This document shows, piece after piece, positions 15,484-23,828 of a DNA stretch of 64,000 nucleotides. Both the position numbers and the translations under genes were made by a program. The notes under the pieces are model-generated. The model saw only the letters and a list, made by a program, of their open reading frames with translations, was not told the origin of the DNA and did no database searches. This stretch comes from Verrucomicrobiales bacterium (GTDB lineage: Bacteria; Verrucomicrobiota; Verrucomicrobiia; Verrucomicrobiales; DEV007), in assembly GCA_029213065.1 (NCBI GenBank), contig JARGPH010000001.1, positions 248,001 through 312,000 on the forward strand. The letters are read 5' to 3'. How positions within the stretch are numbered: position 1 is the stretch's first letter; every line of letters starts with the position of its first letter.

Positions 15484-17386
15484 ATTTCCCGACGTCCCCA
15501 CCGATCAGCTTCCCAAAGTTGATTCGGCGGACGATCTAAAAAACCTGCCGATCGAGGATCTCCCCAAGTTGGCGGAGAATATTCGACGCACTCTCATCAA
15601 GTCGCTTGCAAAGACAGGCGGCCACCTCGGGCCGAATCTCGGAGTCGTTGAGTTAAGCATTGCGATGCACCGCATCTTCAACACCCCGAAGGACAAATTC
15701 GTCTTCGATGTGAGCCACCAGGGCTACGTTCACAAAATGCTGACAGGTCGCTGGGACGAGATCCACACGATCCGTCAGTATGAGGGCCTCAATGGCTTCC
15801 TCCTCCGAACCGAGAGCGAGCACGATTGCTACGGAGCGGGACACGCAGGAACCGCCGTTTCCGCCGCCCTCGGAATGGCCGCAGCCCGTGATGTCAAAGG
15901 AACTGACGAGCACGTCGTCGCCGTCGCCGGTGATGCCGCATTCACCTGTGGCCCCACTTTTGAAGCGCTCAATAACATCGCCTCGACAACGAAGAAATTT
16001 ATCCTCGTGCTCAACGACAACGAATGGTCGATCGACCGGAATGTGGGAGCGATTGCGAAGTATTTTCACGCTCTTCAGACGAGCTCGACTTACTCGCACA
16101 TCCACGACAAGGCCGCTGACTTCGTCGAGAAAATCGCCGGCAAATCGATTCGAGACATCGCCCAGAAGGTCGAAAGCGGAGCGAAAAACCTCCTCTTCCC
16201 CAACGTCCTTTTCGAAAAATTCGGGATTCACTATTACGGCCCCATCGACGGGCACGACGTGGATCTCCTCGTGAAGACCTTCGACTTTCTGAAAGATCAG
16301 GACGAACCCGTCATTCTTCACATCATCACCGAGAAAGGCCGCGGCTACGAGCCCGCTAAAGCCAATCCGATGAAATTCCATGGCCTCGGTCCCTACAAGA
16401 CTGAAACGGGTGAGACTCCCGCTGGAGGGAGCCCCACTTACTCGCAAATTTACGGTCAGCAGCTCGGTAAGCTCGCTCTCGAAGACAAAGACATCGTCGC
16501 GGTTACCGCGGCAATGCCGAGCGGAACCGGACTCGTTGAATTCCAGAAAGTGGTTCCGGAGCGCTACTACGACGTCGGAATCGCCGAAGAGCACGCCGCT
16601 CTTTTTGCCTGCGGGCAGGCGGTTCAGGGCCTCAAGCCGTTCCTCACGATCTACTCGACCTTTTTCCAGCGCGCCTACGATATGGCCGTGCACGACATGG
16701 GGATTCAGAAGCTACCCGTCCGCCTCTGTATGGACCGCGCGGGACTCAGTGGAGACGACGGCCCGACTCACCACGGCCTCTTCGATATCGGCTACATGCG
16801 CCACCTCCCCAACTGGGTTCTGATGCAGGCGAAAGACGAGGACGAGTTCGTCGACATGATTTACACCATGTCCATGTATGAAGACGGCCCCACTGCGATT
16901 CGCTATCCGAGAGGAGCCGGAACCGGAGCAAGCCTTAAAGACAAACCGGAGTTGCTCGAAATCGGAGTCGCCGAGGTTGTTTCCGAAGGCACCGACGTTG
17001 CCATCTTCGGACTCGGAAACATGTTCGAGATGGCGGAACGAACTGCGGCAACGCTCACCGAAATGGGCTATTCAGTGGCCCTTGTGAATCCCCGCTGGAT
17101 CAAGCCTCTCGACCTTTCCTGCATCGACCGGTTCGCGAAGGCCTGCCCCGTTTTGCTCACTTTCGAAGATCACACCATCCAACACGGATTCGGCGCCGCC
17201 ATCATCGATCATCTCAACGACGCCGGCATTCAAACGCCCGTCGAGAGAATCGGCTGGCCCGACCAGTTTGTTGAACACGGCAGTGTTGAGATTCTGAGAA
17301 AGAAACATGGCCTCACTGCGGAAAATGGCGTGACCAAGGTGCTCAAGCATCTTCCCGCGATTAAAGGGGAAGCGGTCGCCGGGTGA
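15467..17386 (+). CDS. dxs: 1-deoxy-D-xylulose-5-phosphate synthase
   Basis: It is the first enzyme of the MEP isoprenoid pathway, a TPP-dependent enzyme that condenses pyruvate with glyceraldehyde 3-phosphate. ATG 15467 (MENYFEFPDVP, 639 residues) follows an AAAGAG sequence and is preferred over ATG 15422 inside xseB. Seen are TGGHLGPNLGVVEL, SHQGYVHKMLTGR, the TPP motif GDAAFTCG...NDNEWSI, YYDVGIAEEHAALFACGQA with the catalytic Glu, and DRAGLSGDDGPTHHGLFD. The TPP motif has Ala where most DXS have Gly (GDG), a modest variation. The end has the usual transketolase C-terminal domain. Confidence 0.93.
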   Translation: MENYFEFPDVPTDQLPKVDSADDLKNLPIEDLPKLAENIRRTLIKSLAKTGGHLGPNLGVVELSIAMHRIFNTPKDKFVFDVSHQGYVHKMLTGRWDEIHTIRQYEGLNGFLLRTESEHDCYGAGHAGTAVSAALGMAAARDVKGTDEHVVAVAGDAAFTCGPTFEALNNIASTTKKFILVLNDNEWSIDRNVGAIAKYFHALQTSSTYSHIHDKAADFVEKIAGKSIRDIAQKVESGAKNLLFPNVLFEKFGIHYYGPIDGHDVDLLVKTFDFLKDQDEPVILHIITEKGRGYEPAKANPMKFHGLGPYKTETGETPAGGSPTYSQIYGQQLGKLALEDKDIVAVTAAMPSGTGLVEFQKVVPERYYDVGIAEEHAALFACGQAVQGLKPFLTIYSTFFQRAYDMAVHDMGIQKLPVRLCMDRAGLSGDDGPTHHGLFDIGYMRHLPNWVLMQAKDEDEFVDMIYTMSMYEDGPTAIRYPRGAGTGASLKDKPELLEIGVAEVVSEGTDVAIFGLGNMFEMAERTAATLTEMGYSVALVNPRWIKPLDLSCIDRFAKACPVLLTFEDHTIQHGFGAAIIDHLNDAGIQTPVERIGWPDQFVEHGSVEILRKKHGLTAENGVTKVLKHLPAIKGEAVAG

Positions 17387-17476
17387 AAATTCGCTCACTT
17401 GCTTTTCCGCAGGGTGATCCTTCAGTATCTCTTTCTGCTCTCTCAGAGGCATCAAAAATGCTTTTAAGGAGAACGA

Positions 17477-19567
17477 ATGCTCATGCACGAACTAACCATT
17501 TCAGAAGGATCGCCTCACCCGCTTGGTGCCACTCCCCATAGCGACGGATCAGTCAATTTTGCGGTAACATCTCAGAACGGGGTTACGATCACTCTCTGCC
17601 TTTTCGCCAATCCCGACAACCGGGCGGACGAAACTCACCGGATTCTCCTCACGGGGAGATCGGGGGACACCTGGTTCGCCCGCATCCACGGGATTCCGGA
17701 AGGTGCGACCTACGGTTACCGGGTCGACGGTCTCTGGGAACCGGTCGGCGGCCACTTTTTCAATCACAGCAAACTGCTGTTGGATCCCTACGCGAAACAC
17801 ATCGACGGCCCTTCGCTTTTCCATCCCACAATGCCGTCATCGACCCGCGAGGGAAAGCTCTGCCGGAAAGACAGTGGTCCCTTCGCGCCGAGAGCCGTCG
17901 TGCCAAAAATCAGCCACTACGACTGGGAGGGCGACGAGCGCCCCGAACTTCCGCTCGCGGATTCGACCTTCATGGAACTGCATGTGAAAGGGTTCACGAA
18001 GGAGAATCCCGAGGTGGAGGAATCCATCAGAGGCACCTACGCAGGCCTCGGCAGCGACGCATCGATTCAGTATTTCAAGGAGCTCGGCATCACCACGGTT
18101 CAGCTGCTTCCGGTCCATCAGCATCTCGACGACGGCTTTCTCATCAAAAAGGATCTCGTGAATTACTGGGGATACAACACCCTTGGATTCTTCGCACCGG
18201 AAGCCCGCTACAGCGCCGGTGACGACCCCGTCACCGAGTTCAAGGACATGGTGAAGGCATTTCACCGTGCCGGGATGGAAGTGATTCTCGATGTGGTCTA
18301 CAACCATACCTGCGAAGCGGGAACCGACGGTCCAACCTGCTTTCTGCGCGGACTGGACAACATGGTCTACTATCACACCGATCCCAGTGTGCCCGCGCAC
18401 TACCGCGATTACACCGGCTGCGGGAACTCGGTCGATGCCTCGCACCCGCGCTCACTGCGCCTCATCCTCGACAGCATGCGCTATTGGGTCGAGGAAATGC
18501 ACGTGGACGGATTCCGCTTCGACCTCGCCGTCGAGCTCGGTCGAAGCCAGGAGCCCTTTCGCCGCCGCGCTGCCTTTTTCCAGGCGATCTCGCAGGATCC
18601 GGTTCTCTGCCGCGCGAAAATGATCGCCGAACCCTGGGATCTCGGACCCGGAGGCTACCAGATTGGCAACTTCCCCACCGAATGGGCCGAACTGAACGGA
18701 AAGTTCCGTGACTGCATCCGTCAATTCTGGCGGGGGGATCCGGGCATCTCCGGTGAATTCGCAGCGCGCGTCACCGGCAGTGAGGATTTATTTGCCCACA
18801 ACCGGAGGAAGCCGGCGGCAAGCATCAACCTGATCACCTCGCACGACGGGTTCACCCTTCACGACCTCGTGAGCTACAACCACAAGCACAACCTCGCCAA
18901 CGGGGAAAACAATGCTGACGGGGACTCTCACAATCTGTCGTACAATCACGGGGAGGAAGGTGAGACAGAAGATCCCGAGATCCTGGAATTGCGGCAACGT
19001 CAGATCCGTAACTTTCTCGCCACTACGATCTGTGCCAAGGGAGTGCCCTTTCTCACCGCCGGCGACGAACGTCTCCGCAGTCAGGGGGGAAATAACAACT
19101 CCTACTGCCAGGACAACGAACTGAGCTGGATTAACTGGGATGACTCGGAAAGCGCGAAGAATCTGCGTCAGTTCGTTTCGAAACTCTTCACCTTCAGAAG
19201 AGAATCCCCTCTCCTGCGACAAAACAGATTTCTCACCGGAAAACCTCCCGGAAAAAATATCCCCCCCGATGTCTGCTGGCTGCGGGCCGACGGGAACATC
19301 AAGAAGCAGGTCGACTGGGAGATGGAAAAAGCGGGAGCATTCGCCATGATGCTGCACGACGCCGATGCCACCGAGTCGATTATTTTCTTCTTCAACGCAC
19401 GCCAGGAGGACAAGACCTTCCACTTCCCCACGAAAGTGGACTGCGACTGGACCCTCGTGGCCGATTCAGCCAATCCCGACGATGCGGACCGCCAATCGAA
19501 CGCGTCGAAAACGACTGAACTGATCGACCGCTCCATGCAGATTTGGAAGCGCTCCGGCGATAGCTGA
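17477..19567 (+). CDS. glgX: Glycogen debranching enzyme GlgX (isoamylase type, GH13)
   Basis: It hydrolyses alpha-1,6 branches of glycogen or limit dextrin in the cytoplasm. AAGGAG at 17464-17469, 7 bases before ATG 17477, is a good ribosome site and fixes the start. An N-terminal CBM48 region (HPLGATPHSDGSVNFAVTS) precedes the GH13 barrel: VILDVVYNHTCE, GFRFDLAVELGR (nucleophile Asp), MIAEPWDLG (acid Glu), and LITSHDGFTLHDLVSYN. The 696 residues fit GlgX length. It lies 90 bp downstream of dxs and may share its transcript. No other glycogen gene is present. Confidence 0.93.
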   Translation: MLMHELTISEGSPHPLGATPHSDGSVNFAVTSQNGVTITLCLFANPDNRADETHRILLTGRSGDTWFARIHGIPEGATYGYRVDGLWEPVGGHFFNHSKLLLDPYAKHIDGPSLFHPTMPSSTREGKLCRKDSGPFAPRAVVPKISHYDWEGDERPELPLADSTFMELHVKGFTKENPEVEESIRGTYAGLGSDASIQYFKELGITTVQLLPVHQHLDDGFLIKKDLVNYWGYNTLGFFAPEARYSAGDDPVTEFKDMVKAFHRAGMEVILDVVYNHTCEAGTDGPTCFLRGLDNMVYYHTDPSVPAHYRDYTGCGNSVDASHPRSLRLILDSMRYWVEEMHVDGFRFDLAVELGRSQEPFRRRAAFFQAISQDPVLCRAKMIAEPWDLGPGGYQIGNFPTEWAELNGKFRDCIRQFWRGDPGISGEFAARVTGSEDLFAHNRRKPAASINLITSHDGFTLHDLVSYNHKHNLANGENNADGDSHNLSYNHGEEGETEDPEILELRQRQIRNFLATTICAKGVPFLTAGDERLRSQGGNNNSYCQDNELSWINWDDSESAKNLRQFVSKLFTFRRESPLLRQNRFLTGKPPGKNIPPDVCWLRADGNIKKQVDWEMEKAGAFAMMLHDADATESIIFFFNARQEDKTFHFPTKVDCDWTLVADSANPDDADRQSNASKTTELIDRSMQIWKRSGDS

Positions 19568-19604
19568 TCCGGGGTTAGCTCCCGAAGTCAACGATCAGCG
19601 AAGA

Positions 19605-20888
19605 TCAGATATCGGCTGCCTCATCGGATGAGACGCCCTCCGCGTCGGCTTCCGAAGAGTGAGGCACCCCTATCCCCTTGCCCATGAAGGCGGAGATCCA
19701 GCGAAGGTCAGAGCTGTTATCCAGCATTACTTTGACCATCATTGTCAAGGGAACCGCCAGAAGCATACCGACCGGTCCCCACACATAGCCCCAAAAGAGA
19801 ACCGAGAGGATCACAATCACCGTGGAAATCCCGAAGCGATCCCCGAGTAACATTGGTTCCAGAAAATTTCCAATCGCCACATTGATAATCAAATAGAGCG
19901 AGAGCAAACCGGCCGCCCACCAGAATCCATTTGAAATCAGCGCCAGCAAGGTTGGGGGAATTGCAGCAACAATCGACCCGATCGCAGGCACGTAATTGAA
20001 AAGGAAAGCGACCAGTCCCCAGAGAAGCGGGAACTCGATCCGGAAAATGACGCAAACCAGCGTTGCCAAAAGCCCGGTCGCAAAACTCACAGCCGTTTTA
20101 ATACCGAGGTATTTCTGAATGTCCTGCGAAGTGTTCTGAAAGCGACTCAAATCGGGCCCCCTGACGTGGAGAACGTCGTGCACCTTGTGAGCGTAACTCC
20201 CTGACTCGGCGAGCACGAAAATCATTACGATAAGGGCGAAGAAGCTCTGCGTCGCCAGAGTCGTAAACCGGGAAACGACATCAAACTGAGCAATGAAAGC
20301 CACGACCCGGTTGGTATCAAAGTAGTCGTCGACGAGGTCCTTGAAGCTGAGGGTCCCGAGATCGAATGATTGATTCGGCTCCGAACCGTCAGCACTCGCC
20401 CCATCCACTTTCGGGGCGTCCCCGACCGTTTCCACCGCAACTTCCGGATCGGCAATCGACTCCGATTTAGGGGTGGTTTCACCGTCCCTGTCAGGTGTCT
20501 GATCCCAGAAATTCCCGAATCGCTGGAACTGCGCGTCCATCTCAACCGAAAAAGTTGCCGCCCGGTCCCGTAACAATTCAGCGTAACCTTTCGTCTTCTT
20601 CTGGAAATCACCCAAAACACTGAAAGCAAGAAAAACGATAAACCCGAGAATGAGGAGATCGACAAAGACAGTCGTGAGCACAGCAAGAGGCCTCGGGAAC
20701 CCGCGACGATCAAGCCAGTTCAATATCGGCAGGGACAGCAGGGCGAGAAAGAACCCCAGCATGATCGGGATAAAAAGCTCTGCAGCCGATTTCAACCCCG
20801 CCACGACGACAATAACACTCGCCAGCGACAGGAGGACGCGGATACCGCTCCCTGCCTGTTTTCTGCCCGTCATGCCCTCTCTCGTCAT
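19605..20888 (-). CDS. AI-2E family transporter (PerM/YdiK-like permease)
   Basis: The inner-membrane protein has about 7-8 hydrophobic helices, with the family's paired N-terminal segments (VLLSLASVIVVVAGLKSAAE; PIMLGFFLALLSLPILNWLD). The conserved C-terminal part is LLWGLVAFLFNYVPAIGSIVAAIPPTLLAL, here split around YVPAIGS, and ends with FWGYVWGPVGMLLAVPLTM. A hydrophilic acidic insert of about 80 residues lies between helices 3 and 4. Members have been linked to autoinducer-2 export or sodium/proton exchange, and the substrate here is unknown. ATG 20888 (428 residues) is used; 20969 and 20873 are possible. It is convergent with glgX. Confidence 0.85.
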   Translation of the reverse strand: MTREGMTGRKQAGSGIRVLLSLASVIVVVAGLKSAAELFIPIMLGFFLALLSLPILNWLDRRGFPRPLAVLTTVFVDLLILGFIVFLAFSVLGDFQKKTKGYAELLRDRAATFSVEMDAQFQRFGNFWDQTPDRDGETTPKSESIADPEVAVETVGDAPKVDGASADGSEPNQSFDLGTLSFKDLVDDYFDTNRVVAFIAQFDVVSRFTTLATQSFFALIVMIFVLAESGSYAHKVHDVLHVRGPDLSRFQNTSQDIQKYLGIKTAVSFATGLLATLVCVIFRIEFPLLWGLVAFLFNYVPAIGSIVAAIPPTLLALISNGFWWAAGLLSLYLIINVAIGNFLEPMLLGDRFGISTVIVILSVLFWGYVWGPVGMLLAVPLTMMVKVMLDNSSDLRWISAFMGKGIGVPHSSEADAEGVSSDEAADI

Positions 20889-21073
20889 CGTCGGAAAACA
20901 TCCCGAATGCGGGAAACTAAACAAGAGTTTTTTCAAACAGAAATCCGCGCGCTTCCGTTCAATATCCACGACAGCCCCCCCCCGGGACTCAGATGGTCAG
21001 GTAATCACTTTTCAAATTTGCCGTAGCGCTCCCGTGATCTATTCTCCTACTCTGCCGATACAATTCCCTCCCC

Positions 21074-22636
21074 ATGAAAAAGTCCCTCCGACTGATCACA
21101 CTTATTCTCTGCCTCCTCTTCGGACCGGTCGCCTATCTCGTGATTTCAATGAAAGGGATGACCTTTCTGAACTGGTTCATTCCCGCCGCCTTCCTCCTTT
21201 CGCTTCTCTTCCTCGGAATCTGGTTTCTCATTTTCGGCAAAGCCGCCTTCAAGGTTCGACTGCAGCGATTTTTCATCGGCATCGGGGTTTTCATCCTCAC
21301 GGGAATCGCAGCGAGTCAGTTGTTGCGCTACGAAGGCTCCTCTTCGGGCTCGTCGTTTCCGAAGTTTTCCTGGAAATGGGCTCCGGAGATTTCAACTGAG
21401 ATAGAGGCGGAAAAGAACGCCTTGCCATCCGCAGCCACCTCCGCGGCAGATCTCCTGAACTTCCTCGGACCGGATCGAAACGGCAAATGGGACAAGCTCC
21501 ACTTCAACCCCGACTGGAAGAACCACCCTCCCGAACTGGTCTGGCGGCGGCCCATTGGAAAAGCGTGGTCAAGCTTTGTCGTAAAAGGAAACAGGGCCAT
21601 CACCCAGCAGCAGAACGGCGATAACGAGGAAGTGATCTGCCTCGATATCTCAACGGGAGACGAACTGTGGAGCTACGCCGACAAAGGTGTGCGCCTCCTT
21701 CTTGAAAAGGCGGAGAACGGCGGAGCTGCGATGGGAGGCGACGGTCCCCGCTCCACTCCCACCATTTTCGGGGACCGGGTCTTCAGCCTCGGCTCTACCG
21801 GGATAGCGAACTGTCTCGATCTCACTACCGGAAAACTCCTCTGGAGCCACAACGTGATCAGAGACCACATGGGGGAAATTCAGCGATGGGGAAGCGCGAA
21901 CGCTCCCCTCGTCATACCCGAAGAGAACCTCGTCGTCTTCGCCGGCACCGATCAACGAGGCGCCACCTTGATTGCCTGTGACATCGAAACCGGAACAACA
22001 CGCTGGATCTACAACGGCAGCGGCGCGAGCTACAGCTCCCCCCGGATCCTCACTCTTCATGGCACAGAGCAGATCGTGAGCGTTAACGCAAAGGACGTCA
22101 CAGGCCTCACGATTGAAGACGGAAAGGAACTCTGGAAATACGAGTGGCCGGGAAGCTACCCCAAAGTGGGACAGCCCCTCAAAGCCACTGAAAACCGAAT
22201 TCTGGTCACCGCCAGCTACGGCGTTGACAGCCATCTCATGGAGATTTCCAAAAACGGAGACAAGTGGACTGCCACCGAAATCTGGAAATCAATACGGATG
22301 AAAACGAAGTTCAGCTCCGCAGTGATCCTCGGGGAACACATCTACGGCCTCGATGAAGCGCGACTCGCGTGTATCGAGCTCGAAACCGGAAAGAAGACGT
22401 GGAAAGGAGAGAAATTCGGCTTCGGCCAACATCTCCTCTTCGGCAATCAATTGCTCATTCAGGGAGAGGAGGGCTTTCTCGCAACGGGCACGATTTCCCC
22501 GGAAGGCTATACCGAAACAGGACGCGTTGATGCGCTCCACAGCATGACCTGGAACGTCCCCGCCGTGGCGGGACGCCTTCTTCTCGTAAGAAACGACCGC
22601 GAAGCAGCTTGCTTTCTCCTACCCGGGAAAGACTGA
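21074..22636 (+). CDS. Membrane-anchored PQQ-like beta-propeller protein
   Basis: The 520-residue product begins with three hydrophobic segments (about residues 5-26, 31-55 and 66-85), then an outside domain with PQQ-type propeller repeats. Examples are EVICLDISTGDELWSY, NCLDLTTGKLLWSHN, LIACDIETGTTRWIYNGS, GLTIEDGKELWKYEW and RLACIELETGKKTWKGE. Such WD-like 'outer membrane protein assembly / pyrroloquinoline' repeats occur in many PVC proteins. No dehydrogenase active-site residues are recognisable, so a binding or scaffolding role is as likely as catalysis. Confidence 0.8.
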   Translation: MKKSLRLITLILCLLFGPVAYLVISMKGMTFLNWFIPAAFLLSLLFLGIWFLIFGKAAFKVRLQRFFIGIGVFILTGIAASQLLRYEGSSSGSSFPKFSWKWAPEISTEIEAEKNALPSAATSAADLLNFLGPDRNGKWDKLHFNPDWKNHPPELVWRRPIGKAWSSFVVKGNRAITQQQNGDNEEVICLDISTGDELWSYADKGVRLLLEKAENGGAAMGGDGPRSTPTIFGDRVFSLGSTGIANCLDLTTGKLLWSHNVIRDHMGEIQRWGSANAPLVIPEENLVVFAGTDQRGATLIACDIETGTTRWIYNGSGASYSSPRILTLHGTEQIVSVNAKDVTGLTIEDGKELWKYEWPGSYPKVGQPLKATENRILVTASYGVDSHLMEISKNGDKWTATEIWKSIRMKTKFSSAVILGEHIYGLDEARLACIELETGKKTWKGEKFGFGQHLLFGNQLLIQGEEGFLATGTISPEGYTETGRVDALHSMTWNVPAVAGRLLLVRNDREAACFLLPGKD

Positions 22637-22654
22637 GCCAACGAGGTTCCCCTA

Positions 22655-22927
22655 CTAGGCCAATTTAGCGCGGAGATGCCCCACTTCGATCCCCTTAGCA
22701 GCAAGCTGATCGAGAAAGTCACCCGCCTCAGCACCCTGCAGCACTAGAGAAAGCGGCATCATGCTGGCCCCTTGAGCGATCGTTGAAGCAGCGGAAAATC
22801 CGATCACGATCTGTTTTTCGCCCCCTTCGGAAGCCCCGTCAGGAGCCTGCCGTGTGCGTGAGGTAAGAAATGCAATAGCATTCAAGTTAACTATTTTTCC
22901 ACCTATGGTTGAGATAAAGTCGCTCAT
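22655..22927 (-). CDS. Small protein at the end of the SecA-HlyD-TolC operon
   Basis: The 90-residue protein has no signal peptide or membrane segment. It begins MSDFISTIGGKIVNLNAIAFL. The pattern 'IVNLNAIAFL ... KQIVIGFSA ... PLSLVLQGAEAGDFLDQLA' looks like three beta strands followed by a helix, similar in layout to small 'xVNLxxVxxV' proteins of unknown role. It starts 28 bases after the adaptor stop on the same strand, so it is probably co-transcribed. It could be an accessory factor, regulator or substrate of the export machine. No family is assigned. Confidence 0.65.
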   Translation of the reverse strand: MSDFISTIGGKIVNLNAIAFLTSRTRQAPDGASEGGEKQIVIGFSAASTIAQGASMMPLSLVLQGAEAGDFLDQLAAKGIEVGHLRAKLA

Positions 22928-22955
22928 TCTAATCTATAATAAAAATGTTTCTATA

Positions 22956-23828
22956 CTAGCTTTCAGGGGAATCTTCAAATATTACTAACGCGTGAGATCC
23001 ACTCTGTAATTTACCCTCACGATTATCTATAACTAAACGGGTCCGCAGCGTCTCACTGGAGGGATCAATGGCCGGCGAAACAAACTCAATCGTTCCGGTC
23101 GTCGTCACTGCTGCCTCCCCCCGGTCCAGACTGAGACTGCTTTGCTTGAGAATGCGCACGGGGAGCTGTTTCCCGACCTCCAGTCCCAGTGAATAGACGG
23201 ACGGGACATGAATCACGAGTTTGAGACGGTCGATCTGAGCCACTTTCACCAGGGGACGGTTCTGAACCCCTTCCTGCGGCGATGTCGCTGATTCTGCAAT
23301 CTCCCGGTTGATCTCAAGGACGACACCATCGATTGGACTTCTCAAAACACGACGGGCGATTTGAGCGTCGATCTCCTGAACTCGAAATTCAGCAATCTTC
23401 TTCTCTTCGTTGGCAATACTAACCTGTCCCTCCGCTTTTTTCATATCCGCTTCAGCGCGTGAAACTTCTGAAGAGTGCGCAGTGCCGCTTCGCTTTAGTT
23501 TATACAATTTGTCGTAGCGCTCTTTGGAAACCGATAAGTCGGCATCGGCCACGATGATGGCCGCCTCACTCGCCGCCTGAACCTTTGCAATAGCCAGCTG
23601 TGCCTCAAGAACGCTGTTGTCCAAACTCAACAGTTCCTGCCCCTCGGCGACCGACTCCCCTTCCGAAACGTGTATTTTGCCAATCACCCCGGCTTCAGAC
23701 GCATTCATCTCGATGCTCCGATAGGGTTCGAGATACCCCAGCACCTTAATTTCTTTCTCCGCGGCGGAAGAGAATGAAAAACAAGAGGTCCACAAGAGGA
23801 CGAACAGTAAGCTTTGGATTCTTTTCAT
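22956..23828 (-). CDS. HlyD/RND-type periplasmic adaptor (membrane fusion protein)
   Basis: The 290-residue protein has a signal peptide (IQSLLFVLLWTSCFSFSSA) and then a lipoyl-type half (LGYLEPYRSIEMNASEAGVIGKIHVSEGESV). A helical hairpin of about 90 residues (ISLDNSVLEAQLAIAKV... to EFRVQEIDAQIA) follows, then the second lipoyl half (VLRSPIDGVVLEINREI) and a beta-barrel. This is the layout of adaptors that bridge inner-membrane pumps to TolC. ATG 23828 overlaps the TGA of the SecA-like gene (ATGA), indicating translational coupling. No inner-membrane transporter gene accompanies it. Confidence 0.88.
   Translation of the reverse strand: MKRIQSLLFVLLWTSCFSFSSAAEKEIKVLGYLEPYRSIEMNASEAGVIGKIHVSEGESVAEGQELLSLDNSVLEAQLAIAKVQAASEAAIIVADADLSVSKERYDKLYKLKRSGTAHSSEVSRAEADMKKAEGQVSIANEEKKIAEFRVQEIDAQIARRVLRSPIDGVVLEINREIAESATSPQEGVQNRPLVKVAQIDRLKLVIHVPSVYSLGLEVGKQLPVRILKQSSLSLDRGEAAVTTTGTIEFVSPAIDPSSETLRTRLVIDNREGKLQSGSHALVIFEDSPES

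Noticed and set aside
15653-16693. 346-codon minus-strand frame
   Set aside because: Antisense to dxs, which has a full set of TPP-enzyme motifs; the frame is a codon-bias shadow.
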